64,000 nt of DNA from JBBWZH01 sp035544115 (GTDB lineage Bacteria; Actinomycetota; Actinomycetes; Mycobacteriales; CADCTP01), in the NCBI GenBank assembly GCA_963714145.1, contig OY970235.1:8122001-8186000 (forward strand). Direction: 5' to 3'. Both the position numbers and the translations under genes were made by a program. Below are positions 8,366 to 15,815 of this stretch, in pieces (position 1 is the stretch's first letter; each line of letters begins with the position of its first letter). The notes under the pieces are model-generated. The model did no database searches and had not been told where the DNA came from. It saw only the letters and a list, made by a program, of their open reading frames with translations.

Positions 8366-8650
8366 GTGGGATTTCTATCGAATAACTTGATCAACGTCGT
8401 CCTGCTGGCCTGCCTGGTCACCGCCGCCTGGGCGCTGATCGACTGCGTCACCCGCAAGCCGCAGGCGTTTCCGGCGGCCGGCAAGCTGACCAAACCGGCC
8501 TGGCTCGCGATCACCGCCGGAGCGCTTGCGCTGCTCTGGTTGTTCGGTCCGCTGAGCATCTTCGGGATTGCGTCGATCGTCGCGTCGATCGTCTATCTCG
8601 TGGACGTCCGACCGGCGGTGCGCGAGGTGTCGGGGCCTGGACGCTGGTAG
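8366..8650 (+). CDS. DUF2516 small membrane protein (Rv0476-like)
   Basis: 94 residues with three hydrophobic helices: about 4-22 (LINVVLLACLVTAAWALID), 43-58 (WLAITAGALALLWLFG) and 60-76 (LSIFGIASIVASIVYL). The family is restricted to Actinobacteria and has no established function. In M. tuberculosis, from memory, the homologue Rv0476 directly follows hbhA; here two sigma/anti-sigma cassettes separate them. GTG 8366 is chosen from the -10 spacing; upstream in-frame residues look non-conserved. Confidence 0.8.
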   Translation: MGFLSNNLINVVLLACLVTAAWALIDCVTRKPQAFPAAGKLTKPAWLAITAGALALLWLFGPLSIFGIASIVASIVYLVDVRPAVREVSGPGRW

Positions 8651-8655
8651 ACAGC

Positions 8656-9258
8656 GTGGCCATGCGAGCTGCTACCGCGTTCCGGGTCGGGCTGGCCGGG
8701 CTGGCCGCCTGCCTGGCGGCGGCGTGCAGCCACGACGACCTGCCGACCGCGGCTCCCAGCGGCTCGCCCGCACCGGCTAGCAGCAGCCCGGCCGGCACCG
8801 GCGGCTCGGCCAGCCCGGCGCCCAGCACGAGCGGCAGCGGGCCGGCCGGCGGCGAGACCGAGGGCGGCCAGCCGAAGGCGTGCACGCTGGTCACCACGGC
8901 CGAGGCGGGTGCCGCGCTCGGCCGCAAGGTCGGCGCCGCGCAGGCCCGGACGCTCGGCGTTTTCTCGTCCTGCACGTTCGTCACGGCCGGCCCGGGGCCG
9001 GTCGGCACGGTCACCGTGCAGGTGTTGCAGAGTGCGGCGACCGCGGGCATGTTCGACCAGATCGTCTCCGGCCAGTCCGGCGGCAAGACCGTGCAGACGG
9101 TGCCGGGCGTGGGCGACAAGGCCGTGCTGGCCACCGGCGTGCTGATCTTCCACAAGGGCGCCCGGGTGGTGACCGTGTTCATCTACACCCAGGAGAACCC
9201 GAACGGCCTGCGGGACAACGAGATCGCGCTGGCGAAGACGATCGCGGCCAAGCTCTGA
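8656..9258 (+). CDS. Lipoprotein, DUF3558-like
   Basis: About 200 residues. A signal peptide (FRVGLAGLAACLAAACSH) offers a lipobox LAAC followed by a second candidate Cys, then a long Ser/Pro/Gly linker (residues about 30-75) and a C-terminal domain of about 125 residues starting KACTLVTTAEAGAALG with a second Cys in SSCTF. That pattern (C-x-L-T-x-x-E-a, then SCxF) resembles secreted DUF3558 lipoproteins of Actinobacteria. GTG 8656 or ATG 8662 may be the start. It follows the DUF2516 gene by 5 bases. Function unknown. Confidence 0.65.
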   Translation: MAMRAATAFRVGLAGLAACLAAACSHDDLPTAAPSGSPAPASSSPAGTGGSASPAPSTSGSGPAGGETEGGQPKACTLVTTAEAGAALGRKVGAAQARTLGVFSSCTFVTAGPGPVGTVTVQVLQSAATAGMFDQIVSGQSGGKTVQTVPGVGDKAVLATGVLIFHKGARVVTVFIYTQENPNGLRDNEIALAKTIAAKL

Positions 9259-9289
9259 GCCGCGCCGCGCTGAGCCGCGCCGCCGGGCC

Positions 9290-9847
9290 TCAGCTGCCGC
9301 TGGCGTACTCGCGCAGGTGGGCGGACGAGATCAGGTCGCCCGGGCGCAGCCGGTAGAGCTCCATCCGCAGCCCGTAGAACTTCTCGGTGCGGCCGACGTA
9401 GTCCATACCCAGGCGCTGCGCGACCGCCATCGACCGGTTGTTACCGGGCCGGACGACGGCGAACACCTCCTCGATGCCGGTGCTGAAGGCGCGCTCCGCG
9501 GCGGCCCGGCCGATCTCGGTGGCGTAGCCCTGACCCCAGAACGCCGGGTGCAGGTGCCAGGCCACCTCGACGTCCTCCAGCGCCGGCGGCAGCGGCCGGA
9601 GCAGCACGCTGCCGATCGGGGCGCCCGGTCTGGCGCGCACCTCCACCGCCCAGACGCCGTAGGTCGGATCGCTGGTCGGCAGGGACCAGCGCTCGATCCG
9701 GGTCTTGATCTCCTCGCTGGCGGTCGGCGCGTCCAGCCAGCGCGCCACTTCGTCCTGCGAGTAGATGTCGTACGCGGCGGTCAGGTCGCCGTCTTCCAAG
9801 GTCCAGGAGCGCGCGATCAACCGGTCTGTGGCGAGAATGGCCTGCAC
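9290..9847 (-). CDS. GNAT-family N-acetyltransferase (RimJ/RimL type)
   Basis: 185 residues with the order of a RimJ/RimL-like acetyltransferase: TDRLIARSWTLED at the N-terminus, acceptor strand GSVLLRPLPPALEDVEVAWH, then the acetyl-CoA loop region HPAFWGQGYATEIGRAAAER (Q-G-Y-A pattern) and the C-terminal NNRSMAVAQRLGMDYVG. It would transfer acetyl from acetyl-CoA to a protein N-terminus or small amine; the substrate cannot be told. GTG 9847 is supported by a TACGGT hexamer 7 bases upstream. Confidence 0.85.
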   Translation of the reverse strand: MQAILATDRLIARSWTLEDGDLTAAYDIYSQDEVARWLDAPTASEEIKTRIERWSLPTSDPTYGVWAVEVRARPGAPIGSVLLRPLPPALEDVEVAWHLHPAFWGQGYATEIGRAAAERAFSTGIEEVFAVVRPGNNRSMAVAQRLGMDYVGRTEKFYGLRMELYRLRPGDLISSAHLREYASGS

Positions 9848-9854
9848 GCCTCAG

Positions 9855-9860
9855 ACCGTA
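9855..9860 (-). promoter_or_regulatory. -10 hexamer TACGGT for the GNAT gene
   Basis: On the minus strand TACGGT is followed by 7 bases and GTG 9847; no ribosome binding site, so a leaderless transcript is likely. Confidence 0.45.
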
Positions 9861-9917
9861 GCGGGGCGTGGCCGCTACTGCACGACCGGTGCCGTCCATC
9901 CGGTGTGATCCGCGAGC

Positions 9918-9923
9918 TAGCGT
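9918..9923 (+). promoter_or_regulatory. -10 hexamer TAGCGT for the macro-domain gene
   Basis: TAGCGT is followed by 7 bases and GTG 9931; supports that start and a leaderless transcript. Confidence 0.45.
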
Positions 9924-9930
9924 GGGCACC

Positions 9931-10455
9931 GTGCAGATCACCTTGGTCCGTGGGGACATCACCGCCCAGCGGGTGGACGCCATCGTGAACGCGGCGAACT
10001 CCTCGCTGCTCGGCGGCGGCGGGGTGGACGGGGCGATCCACGGCCGCGGCGGCCCGGCCATCCTGGCCGAGTGCCGGCAGGTGCGGGCGTCCCAGTATCC
10101 GGACGGGCTGCCCACTGGTCGGGCAGTGGCGACCGGAGCCGGCGAGCTGCCGGCGCGCTGGGTGATCCACACCGTCGGCCCGGTCTGGACCACCCGGGAG
10201 GACCGCGGCCACCTGCTCCGCTCCTGCTATCAGGAGTCGCTGCGGCTGGCCGCCGAGCTCGGCGCCGGGACGGTCGCGTTCCCGGCGATCTCGACCGGGA
10301 TCTTCGGCTGGCCGCTGGACGACGGTGCCCGGCAGGCGCTGGCCGCGCTGCGGTCCGCGCCGGGCGAGGTCGCCGGCGTGGTGACCGAAGCCCGGCTGGT
10401 GCTGTTCGACCGCAACGCGTACGACACGTTCAGCCGCGTCCTCGCGGCGGAGTAG
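9931..10455 (+). CDS. Macro-domain protein, O-acetyl-ADP-ribose deacetylase type
   Basis: 174 residues forming one macro domain. VRGDITAQRVDAIVNAANSS, GGGGVDGAIH, WVIHTVGP and the late loop FPAISTGIFGWPLDD are the ADP-ribose-binding signatures of MacroD/YmdB proteins, which remove acetyl groups from O-acetyl-ADP-ribose or reverse ADP-ribosylation. Length equals a stand-alone macro domain. It stands 13 bases before the Ohr gene, which has its own ribosome binding site, so the two may form a short stress operon. No ADP-ribosyltransferase is seen nearby, so a toxin-antitoxin role is not supported. Confidence 0.9.
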   Translation: MQITLVRGDITAQRVDAIVNAANSSLLGGGGVDGAIHGRGGPAILAECRQVRASQYPDGLPTGRAVATGAGELPARWVIHTVGPVWTTREDRGHLLRSCYQESLRLAAELGAGTVAFPAISTGIFGWPLDDGARQALAALRSAPGEVAGVVTEARLVLFDRNAYDTFSRVLAAE

Positions 10456-10468
10456 CGAAGGAGTCCGA

Positions 10469-10900
10469 ATGGTCAGCCTGGTCAAGCCGCTCTACACCAC
10501 CCGCGCCACCGCCACCGGCGGTCGGTCCGGCCGGTCCACCACCAGCGACGGGCTGCTGGACGTGCCGCTCGCGGCGCCGCCGGAGATGGGCGGCCCGGGT
10601 GGTGCGACCAACCCGGAGCAGTTGTTCGCCACCGGCTACGCCGCCTGCTTCCAGAGCGCGCTGGGTGTGGTCGGCCGCCGGCAGAAGGTCGACACGTCGG
10701 CCTCACTGGTCTCGGTGGACGTGACGATAGGCACGGTGGAGGGCGGCGGGTTCGGCCTGGCGGCCGCGATCAGCGCCACCATCCCCGGGGTGTCGGACGA
10801 GACCGCGCGGGAGCTGGTCGAGGCCGCGCACCAGGTCTGCCCGTACTCGGCCGCCACCCGCGGCAACATCGACGTCACCCTCACCGGCACCGGCGGCTGA
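10469..10900 (+). CDS. ohr: Organic hydroperoxide resistance protein (Ohr/OsmC family)
   Basis: 143 residues, the usual Ohr length. The two redox cysteines are present in their contexts: FATGYAACFQSAL (peroxidatic, about residue 56) and VCPYSAATRGN (resolving, about residue 119). Ohr reduces organic and fatty-acid hydroperoxides with dihydrolipoamide or thiols. Gaaggag lies 7 bases before the ATG. An OhrR repressor often sits next to ohr, but none is adjacent here; the MarR gene at 47585 is 37 kb away. Confidence 0.92.
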   Translation: MVSLVKPLYTTRATATGGRSGRSTTSDGLLDVPLAAPPEMGGPGGATNPEQLFATGYAACFQSALGVVGRRQKVDTSASLVSVDVTIGTVEGGGFGLAAAISATIPGVSDETARELVEAAHQVCPYSAATRGNIDVTLTGTGG

Positions 10901-10962
10901 TCCAGCCGCTCCGCCGCCGCCGGCCCGCCGGCCCCGGCCCGGTCGGGTCGGGGTCGGGCGGG

Positions 10963-11766
10963 CTAGGACACCGCGGACCAGCGGACGGTCACCTCGCCGA
11001 GGCGCCAGCGGGCGCGGCGGCCGACGACCGGCCAGCCGTCGTCGGCGAGCTTCTCCACCGCGGCGGCCCAGCGCTGCCGCGGGCCGAACGTGGCGTGGCC
11101 GGCGACGGTCGCCCAGGCCTGGTCGAACGCGACCAGGAAGGTATGCACCGGCTCGCCGCGCACGTTGCGGTGGATCAGCACCTTGGGCAGCCGCTCGGCC
11201 AGCTCGCTCGGCCACTCCAGCCCGGAGGTGCGGGCGGCCAGGGTGAGCGTGAGCGGGCCGGTGGCGTCCAGCGCGACCCAGCAGGCCCGCCGGCCCAGCT
11301 CGTCGCAGGTGCCCTCGACCAGCAGGCCGCCCGGGGCGAGCTGGCCGGACATGGCCTGCCAGGCCTCGGCGACCGTGGCCGGTTCGTACTGCCGCAGCAC
11401 GTTCATGGCGCGGACCAGCACCGGCCGCCGGCCGGCCAGCTCGAACCCGCCGCGGGCGAACTCCAGCCGCGGCGGTTCGGCGTACCCGCTGGCCTCGGCG
11501 ACCCGGTCGGCGTCGATCTCCAGCCCGAGCACCCGGACGTCCCGGCGCACATCGCGCAGCCGGTCGGCCAGCTCCACCGTGGTGACCGGGCTGCTGCCGA
11601 AGCCGAGGTCGACCACCAGCGGGTCGATCGCGTCGCGTAGCCGGGCGGTCTGGGTGCCGACCAGCCAGCGGTCCACCCGGCGCAGCCGGTTCGGGTTGGT
11701 GGTGCCGCGGGTGGGCCGGCCGAGCGCGCGGGCCCGGCCCGCCGCCAGCCTCGGTGCCCTCTTCAC
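10963..11766 (-). CDS. Class I SAM-dependent methyltransferase-like protein
   Basis: 267 residues. The SAM-binding glycine loop is visible as VVDLGFGSSPVTTVELADRL, followed by an acidic residue at the end of strand 2 (VLGLEIDADRV) and the motif II/III region QLAPGGLLVEGTCDELGRRA. Substrate unknown. GTG 11766 is chosen because on the minus strand TACGCT ends 7 bases before it; a longer reading frame to 11802 exists but adds unconserved residues. It is divergent from the SDR gene. The C-terminus ends shortly after the Ohr gene on the other strand. Confidence 0.7.
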   Translation of the reverse strand: MKRAPRLAAGRARALGRPTRGTTNPNRLRRVDRWLVGTQTARLRDAIDPLVVDLGFGSSPVTTVELADRLRDVRRDVRVLGLEIDADRVAEASGYAEPPRLEFARGGFELAGRRPVLVRAMNVLRQYEPATVAEAWQAMSGQLAPGGLLVEGTCDELGRRACWVALDATGPLTLTLAARTSGLEWPSELAERLPKVLIHRNVRGEPVHTFLVAFDQAWATVAGHATFGPRQRWAAAVEKLADDGWPVVGRRARWRLGEVTVRWSAVS

Positions 11767-11773
11767 CGACGGC

Positions 11774-11779
11774 AGCGTA
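11774..11779 (-). promoter_or_regulatory. -10 hexamer TACGCT for the methyltransferase gene
   Basis: TACGCT on the minus strand, 7 bases, then GTG 11766; decides the start. Confidence 0.45.
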
Positions 11780-11840
11780 CGGGCCGGCGGGCCAGTCCTC
11801 ACCGGCCGCCCCGGTCAAGGGGGCACTGCGCCGATTGGCG

Positions 11841-11846
11841 TAGGGT
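11841..11846 (+). promoter_or_regulatory. -10 hexamer TAGGGT for the SDR gene
   Basis: TAGGGT is followed by 6 bases and ATG 11853, consistent with a leaderless transcript. Confidence 0.45.
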
Positions 11847-11852
11847 CCCGGC

Positions 11853-12515
11853 ATGCCTGGCACGGTTGTGATCGTCGGAGCGGGGCCGGGTCTCGGTCTC
11901 GCGATTGCCCGCCGGTTCGCTCAGGACGGTTCCTCGATCGCGCTGGTGGCCCGTAACGGTCAGCGACTGGCCGGCATGGTGGAGGAGTTGCGGGGCGCCG
12001 GCGGCGCCGGGCACGCGTTCGTCGCGGACGCCGCCGACCCGATCGAGCTGCGGTCCGCGCTGGAGGCGGTGCGCACCGCGCTGGGCGAGCCGACCGTGCT
12101 GGTGCACCACGTGTCGGTGCCGGTGGTGGGCACCCCGTCCAAGGTCTCCTACGACGACTTCAGCCGCGGCCTGGCCGGCGGTATCGGCGCGCTGCTGGTG
12201 GCGGGGCAGGCGGTGGTGCCGGCGATGCGGGCCACCCGGCGCGGCACGATCCTGGTCACCGGCAGCGGGCTGGCGTTCAACGCGTCGGCCGCGTACTGCG
12301 GGCTCGCCGTGCAGAAGGCCGGCGTCCGCGCGCTGGCCCTGAGCATGGCGCACGAGCTGCGGCCGGCCGGCATCCACGTCGCGACGGTCACCGTGGACGG
12401 GCTGATCCAGCCGGACGGCTACTACGACCCGGACCGCATCGCCGAGGAGTTCTGGGCGCTGCACGTCGAGCCGCCGGACGCCTGGCGTACCGAGATCCAC
12501 TACCGCGAGCCGTGA
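11853..12515 (+). CDS. Short-chain dehydrogenase/reductase-like protein with a displaced catalytic Tyr
   Basis: 220 residues. The N-terminal Rossmann motif VIVGAGPGLGLAIARRF and the helix with VQKAGVRALALSMAHELRPA identify an SDR fold. In classical SDRs Ser, Tyr and Lys are spaced Ser+13 and Ser+17. Counting from the Ser of VTGSGLAF, Lys is at +17, but +13 is Leu and the nearest Tyr is at +10 (AAYCGLAVQK). Also the usual NAG motif reads HHVSVP. I infer a reduced or altered oxidoreductase, perhaps only a nucleotide-binding protein. It is divergent from the methyltransferase gene and 51 bases before murB. Confidence 0.75.
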   Translation: MPGTVVIVGAGPGLGLAIARRFAQDGSSIALVARNGQRLAGMVEELRGAGGAGHAFVADAADPIELRSALEAVRTALGEPTVLVHHVSVPVVGTPSKVSYDDFSRGLAGGIGALLVAGQAVVPAMRATRRGTILVTGSGLAFNASAAYCGLAVQKAGVRALALSMAHELRPAGIHVATVTVDGLIQPDGYYDPDRIAEEFWALHVEPPDAWRTEIHYREP

Positions 12516-12566
12516 TCCCGCGCCGGCTGCGTACATTTGCCCGGGGGCGAGCAAGGGAGGGTCGGG

Positions 12567-13610
12567 GTGACCGCGGGGCAGGCGCTCGGCACGTACACGA
12601 CGCTGCGGCTGGGCGGCCCGGCCCGGCGGCTGGTCGAGGCGGCCACCGCGGCCGAGATCGGCGCCGCGGTGCGGGCCGCGGACGCGGCCGGCGATCCGGT
12701 GCTGCTCATCGGCGGCGGCAGCAACCTGGTGCTGTCCGACGCGGGCTGGCCCGGTGTGGTGGTGCTGCTGCGCTCGCGCGGGGTGGCGGTGCAGGCCGGG
12801 TACGGCGCGGTCACGCTGACCGTGCAGGCCGGTGAGCCCTGGGACGAGTTGACCGCCCGGGCGGTCGGCGAGGGCTGGGCCGGCATCGAGGGGCTGTCCG
12901 GCATCCCGGGGCTGACCGGTGCCACCCCGGTGCAGAACGTCGGCGCGTACGGCCAGGAAGTGGCCGAGACGATCACCGGCGTCCGGGTCTGGGACCGCGA
13001 AGCCGGCCAGGACCGGCTGCTCAGCCCGGCCGAGTGCGAGTTCGGCTACCGGGACAGCGCGTTCAAGCGGTCCGAGCGGTACGTGGTGCTCGCGGTCACC
13101 TTCCGGCTCCGGCCGCAGCCGATGTCCGGGCCGGTGCGGTACGCCGAGCTGGCCCGCAGCCTGGGCATCGAGGTCGGCGAGTCGGCCAAGCTGGCCGACG
13201 TGCGGGACGCGGTGCTGGCGCTGCGCCGGGGCAAGGGCATGGTGCTCGACCCGGCCGACCACGACACCTGGAGCGTCGGTTCGTTCTTCACCAACCCGGT
13301 GCTGTCGGCGGCGGAACTGGTCGCGTTCGAGGCCCGGTTGCCGGCCGGCACCGGGTACCCGAGCTGGCCGGCCGGGGGCGGTACGAAGCTGTCCGCGGCC
13401 TGGCTGATCGAGCGGGCCGGCTACGGCAAGGGCTACGGCGCCGGCCACGTCGGGTTGTCGAGCAAGCACACGCTGGCACTGACCAACCGGGGCGGCGCGA
13501 CCGCGGCCGAGCTGATCGCGCTGGCGACCGAGATCCGGTCCGGCGTGCGGGGCGCCTTCGGTGTGACGCTGGCCGTCGAGCCCCGCCTGGTCGGCTTGAC
13601 CCTCGACTAG
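12567..13610 (+). CDS. murB: UDP-N-acetylmuramate dehydrogenase
   Basis: 347 residues. MurB reduces UDP-GlcNAc-enolpyruvate to UDP-MurNAc with NADPH and FAD in peptidoglycan precursor synthesis. Signatures: FAD-binding [39 protein letters not shown], the YRDSAFK loop and catalytic Ser in [11 protein letters not shown]. It is a type I enzyme, as expected for Actinobacteria. GTG 12567 is preceded by gggagg. The -10-like TACATT lies about 35 bases upstream. Confidence 0.95.
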   Translation: MTAGQALGTYTTLRLGGPARRLVEAATAAEIGAAVRAADAAGDPVLLIGGGSNLVLSDAGWPGVVVLLRSRGVAVQAGYGAVTLTVQAGEPWDELTARAVGEGWAGIEGLSGIPGLTGATPVQNVGAYGQEVAETITGVRVWDREAGQDRLLSPAECEFGYRDSAFKRSERYVVLAVTFRLRPQPMSGPVRYAELARSLGIEVGESAKLADVRDAVLALRRGKGMVLDPADHDTWSVGSFFTNPVLSAAELVAFEARLPAGTGYPSWPAGGGTKLSAAWLIERAGYGKGYGAGHVGLSSKHTLALTNRGGATAAELIALATEIRSGVRGAFGVTLAVEPRLVGLTLD

Positions 13611-13717
13611 CGTCGCTGCCGACACATCGGGACATCGCCGGGCAGGATTCGGGTAACCCGGGTGTTGCCGTGATCTGGGTGCGCGCGGTGTTGCGCGCGA
13701 CGAGATGGAGGTGGCTC

Positions 13718-15028
13718 GTGCCGACCGGGCGTGCCGTCATTCCGATCCTGCGCGAGCGCCCCCGGCGCATCGCCACGCTCTCGGTGCACACGTCCCCGCT
13801 GGACCAGCCGGGCACCGGCGACGCCGGCGGGATGAACGTCTACATCGTGGAGGTGTCCCGCCGGCTGGCCGAGATGGGCGTCGCGGTCGAGGTGTTCACC
13901 CGGGCCACCGCGAGCGGCCTGCCGCCGGTGGTGGAGATGTCGCCCGGGGTGCTGGTCCGGCACGTCACGGCCGGGCCGTTCGAGGGGTTGAGCAAGGGCG
14001 ACCTGCCGGCCCAGCTGTGCGCGTTCACCTCCGGGGTGCTGCGGGCCGAGGCGCAGCACGAGCCCGGCTGGTACGACGTGGTGCACTCGCACTACTGGCT
14101 GTCCGGCCAGGTCGGCTGGCTGGCCCGGGACCGCTGGGGGGTTCCGCTGGTGCACACCGCACACACCCTGGGCAAGGTCAAGAACGCCGCGCTGGCCGAG
14201 GGCGACCAGCCCGAGCCGCTGGCCCGGCTGATCGGCGAGGACCAGGTGGTGGCCGAGGCGGATCGGCTGGTCGCGTCCACCCAGGACGAGGCCTGGCAGC
14301 TGATGCACTGGTACGACGCCGACCCGGACCGGGTGCTGGTCGTCCCGCCCGGGGTGGATCTGGAGATGTTCCGGCTGGCCGACGCGTCGGCCGCGCGGAC
14401 CCGCCTCGGGGTGCCGCCGGATGCGGTCGTGCTGCTGTTCGTCGGGCGCATTCAGCCGCTGAAGGCGCCCGACGTGCTGCTCCGGGCCGCCGCGGTGCTG
14501 GCCGACCGCGACCCGGAGCTGCGCCGCCGGCTACAGGTGATCGTCGTCGGTGGCCCCAGCGGCACCGGGCTCGCCGAGCCCAAGCACCTGCACCACCTGG
14601 CCCACGCGCTGGGGATCGCCGATCTGGTCCGGTTCGAACGGCCGGCGGCGCCCGACCGGCTGGCCGACTTCTACCGGGCCGCCGACGTCACCGTGGTGCC
14701 GAGCCACAACGAGTCCTTCGGGTTGGTCGCGCTGGAGTCGCAGGCCTGCGGCACGCCGGTGGTGGCCGCCGCGGTCGGCGGGCTGCCCACCGCGGTCGCC
14801 GACGGCGTCTCCGGCATCCTGGTCGCCGGGCACGACCCGACCGACTACGCGCTGGCCATCGAGCGGATCGTCGGGGCGCCGGGCCGCCGCCCGGCACTGG
14901 CCGCCGCCGCCCGGGCGCACGCCGAGGAGTTCTCCTGGCAGCGCACCGCCGAGCACCTGCTCGACACCTACCGGGACGCCCTGCGGCAGCCCCCGTTCGT
15001 CCTGGCCGACGCGGTCTGCTGCCCGTGA
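13718..15028 (+). CDS. mshA: D-inositol-3-phosphate glycosyltransferase, mycothiol synthesis
   Basis: 436 residues, GT4 family. MshA joins GlcNAc from UDP-GlcNAc to 1L-myo-inositol 1-phosphate, the first step of mycothiol, the main low-molecular thiol of Actinobacteria. Signatures: [20 protein letters not shown] at the N-terminus (donor and inositol pocket), [29 protein letters not shown] and the E-x7-E motif in [23 protein letters not shown] 13718 has ggaggt 6 bases upstream; GTG 13670 in the same frame is the alternative. The stop overlaps the YbjN gene (GTGA). Same order as Rv0486-Rv0487. Confidence 0.93.
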   Translation: MPTGRAVIPILRERPRRIATLSVHTSPLDQPGTGDAGGMNVYIVEVSRRLAEMGVAVEVFTRATASGLPPVVEMSPGVLVRHVTAGPFEGLSKGDLPAQLCAFTSGVLRAEAQHEPGWYDVVHSHYWLSGQVGWLARDRWGVPLVHTAHTLGKVKNAALAEGDQPEPLARLIGEDQVVAEADRLVASTQDEAWQLMHWYDADPDRVLVVPPGVDLEMFRLADASAARTRLGVPPDAVVLLFVGRIQPLKAPDVLLRAAAVLADRDPELRRRLQVIVVGGPSGTGLAEPKHLHHLAHALGIADLVRFERPAAPDRLADFYRAADVTVVPSHNESFGLVALESQACGTPVVAAAVGGLPTAVADGVSGILVAGHDPTDYALAIERIVGAPGRRPALAAAARAHAEEFSWQRTAEHLLDTYRDALRQPPFVLADAVCCP

Positions 15029-15546
15029 CGGGCGCCGACAACCCGATCGCCGACGAGGTGATCAGGTCCGCGCTGGACGAGCGGGAGATCGAGTACCAGC
15101 GCACCGGCCCCGGGTCGTACCTGGTCAAACTTCCCGGCGAGCACAAGCTGGCCACGATGTGCTGGCTGGTGGTCGGCGACCACGCGCTGCTGGTCGAGGC
15201 GTTCGTGATGCGGCACGCGGACGAGAACCAGGAGCGGCTGTACGACTTCCTGCTGCAGCGCAACGCCCGGATGTACGGGGTCTCCTTCTCGCTGGACCGC
15301 AACGGCGACGTCTACCTGGTCGGCCGGCTGCCGCTGGCGGCGGTGACGGCGGACGAGATCGACCGGCTGCTCGGCGCGGTGCTCAGCTACGCGGACGAGA
15401 ACTTCGACGCGATGCTGGAGATCGGCTTCGGGTCGTCGATCCGGCGGGAGTGGGCCTGGCGGGTCAAGCGGGGCGAGTCGCTGGCGAACCTCGCGGCGTT
15501 CGCCCGGTTCGCCGATCCCCGGAACGACGCCCCGAACCGGCCCTGA
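15025..15546 (+). CDS. YbjN-domain protein (Rv0487-like)
   Basis: 173 residues, one YbjN-type sensory-transduction-like alpha/beta domain: [60 protein letters not shown] and a final helix. This fold is also seen in type III secretion chaperones, but no catalytic residues are known. The gene overlaps mshA by 4 bases and is conserved next to mshA in mycobacteria, so a link to mycothiol or to the following mutase is guessed only from position. Confidence 0.8.
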   Translation: MTGADNPIADEVIRSALDEREIEYQRTGPGSYLVKLPGEHKLATMCWLVVGDHALLVEAFVMRHADENQERLYDFLLQRNARMYGVSFSLDRNGDVYLVGRLPLAAVTADEIDRLLGAVLSYADENFDAMLEIGFGSSIRREWAWRVKRGESLANLAAFARFADPRNDAPNRP

Positions 15547-15663
15547 GAGGTCCTGAGCGGCCCTGAGAGGCCCTGACAGGCCCCGAGCCGGGACGCCGGA
15601 GCCGATGCCGGGCCGGTGCCGGAGCCGATGCCGGGGTCGATCGGGGGCCGGCTCCGGGACCGG

Positions 15664-15687
15664 GCTCAGCCGGTCTTCCGGCTGAGC
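15664..15687. terminator. GC-rich hairpin after the mshA operon
   Basis: GCTCAGCCGG-tctt-CCGGCTGAGC is a perfect 10-base stem, 118 bases after the YbjN stop. Probable terminator without T tract. A short imprecise tandem repeat of a ctgagaggcc-like unit (15543-15590) lies just upstream. Confidence 0.5.
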
Positions 15688-15704
15688 ACGCGCAGCGAGC
15701 ACGC

Positions 15705-15737
15705 CGTTCCGATACGCAGCCGTTGCGTATCGGAACG
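15705..15737. promoter_or_regulatory. 14-base perfect inverted repeat, candidate TetR operator
   Basis: CGTTCCGATACGCA, 5-base spacer, exact complement. It lies 78 bases before the MFS start. A second, smaller dyad TACGG-ca-CCGTA sits at about 15761-15772, and both contain the sequence ATACG. TetR regulators of exporters usually bind such dyads, so I infer autoregulation of the MFS-TetR operon. Confidence 0.6.
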
Positions 15738-15815
15738 TCCGTCGGTACGGTCAGTTCAGATACGGCACCGTAGCGATATACGGCCCTCGGCTGGGCCGGC
15801 AGGAGGGGGGACCGC

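Noticed and set aside
9931..10900. Macro domain plus Ohr as a defence or toxin-antitoxin unit
   Set aside because: Both are common housekeeping stress proteins; no ADP-ribosyltransferase or other effector is adjacent.
11799..13625. A 608-codon minus-strand open frame over the SDR and murB genes
   Set aside because: Shadow of the coding strand; no domain and no start signal, and murB is certain on the plus strand.
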